DNA from: DTU098 sp964498525
GTDB taxonomy: Bacteria; Bacillota; Desulfotomaculia; Desulfotomaculales; Pelotomaculaceae
Direction of reading: 5' to 3'
Assembly: GCA_964498525.1 (NCBI GenBank)
Contig: CAZCGU010000024.1
Span: 1-16,150, forward strand
Length of the DNA stretch: 16,150 bases
Part shown: piece by piece, positions 16,053 to 16,150 of the stretch
Position numbering within the stretch: the stretch's first letter is position 1
How the letters are laid out: each line of letters begins with the position of its first letter
Translations under genes and position numbers: made by a program
Notes under the pieces: generated by a model
Told to the model about the DNA's origin: nothing
The model's database searches: none
The model's input: only the letters and a program-made list of their open reading frames with translations

Positions 16053-16150
16053 TTACTCGTTGATGGCCGTCACGACGCCGGCGCCCACGGTACGACCGCC
16101 TTCCCGGATGGCAAAGCGCAGGCCTTCCTCGATGGCGATGGGGGTAATCA
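16053..16150 (-). CDS. tuf: Elongation factor Tu, 3' end only (tuf copy upstream of rpmG)
   Basis: The last 31 whole codons and the TAA stop (16053-16055) are present; the gene continues past the window edge. The peptide ends ITPIAIEEGLRFAIREGGRTVGAGVVTAINE, the conserved carboxyl end of EF-Tu domain III. With the start of another tuf at 1-40, the window spans from one copy to the next, both on the minus strand. The 328-bp gap to rpmG carries a palindrome and a promoter, so this tuf is probably the end of an upstream transcript. Whether it is identical to the other copy cannot be judged here. Confidence 0.95.
   Translation of the reverse strand, partial: ITPIAIEEGLRFAIREGGRTVGAGVVTAINE

Overview
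The window is one continuous, all-minus-strand stretch of core information-processing genes: the joined 'rif' and 'str' clusters of a Firmicute. In transcription order (high to low coordinates) it reads tuf (3' end only), rpmG, secE, nusG, rplK, rplA, rplJ, rplL, rpoB, rpoC, an L7Ae-family gene (rplGB/ybxF), rpsL, rpsG, fusA, tuf (5' end only). Separate rpoB and rpoC, a YbxF-type gene between rpoC and rpsL, a four-cysteine L33 and two tuf genes point to a Gram-positive clostridial lineage. GC-rich coding sequence, strong AGGAGG-type ribosome sites and palindromes containing GTCCCCC suggest the Desulfotomaculum/Pelotomaculum (Peptococcaceae) group. That assignment is inference.

The protein genes are ordinary and intact. 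RpoB, RpoC, S12, EF-G and L11 keep their diagnostic residues, with no resistance-type changes at the S12 and RpoB positions checked. No transposase, phage gene, tRNA or CRISPR array is visible, and I found no undescribed protein system.

The interest is in the spacers. Three strong sigma-A-type promoters, each with a 17-nt spacer, divide the cluster: before rpmG (15789-15817), before rpoB (11241-11269) and before rplGB (3763-3791). The first two have a perfect or near-perfect palindrome next to the -35 box. The rplJ leader carries a clear terminator/antiterminator pair of the L10-leader type. A terminator-like hairpin follows rplL, and the rpoB leader can form two mutually exclusive structures.

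Several spacers hold repeats. A 17-bp degenerate minisatellite lies between fusA and tuf, and 20-bp repeats follow the other tuf. A duplicated 45-bp hairpin domain precedes rplK. A family of small palindromes has a shared 15-nt core and covarying arms: three copies before rpoB and one divergent copy at the end of rplA. The covariation includes a G-U intermediate that pairs only on the minus strand, so the structure probably matters in the operon-sense RNA or strand.

Functionally, the first unit (rpmG-secE-nusG-rplKAJL) makes ribosomal stalk, translocon and elongation-factor proteins. The second (rpoBC) makes the large RNA polymerase subunits. The third (rplGB-rpsL-rpsG-fusA-tuf) makes decoding-centre proteins and elongation factors.
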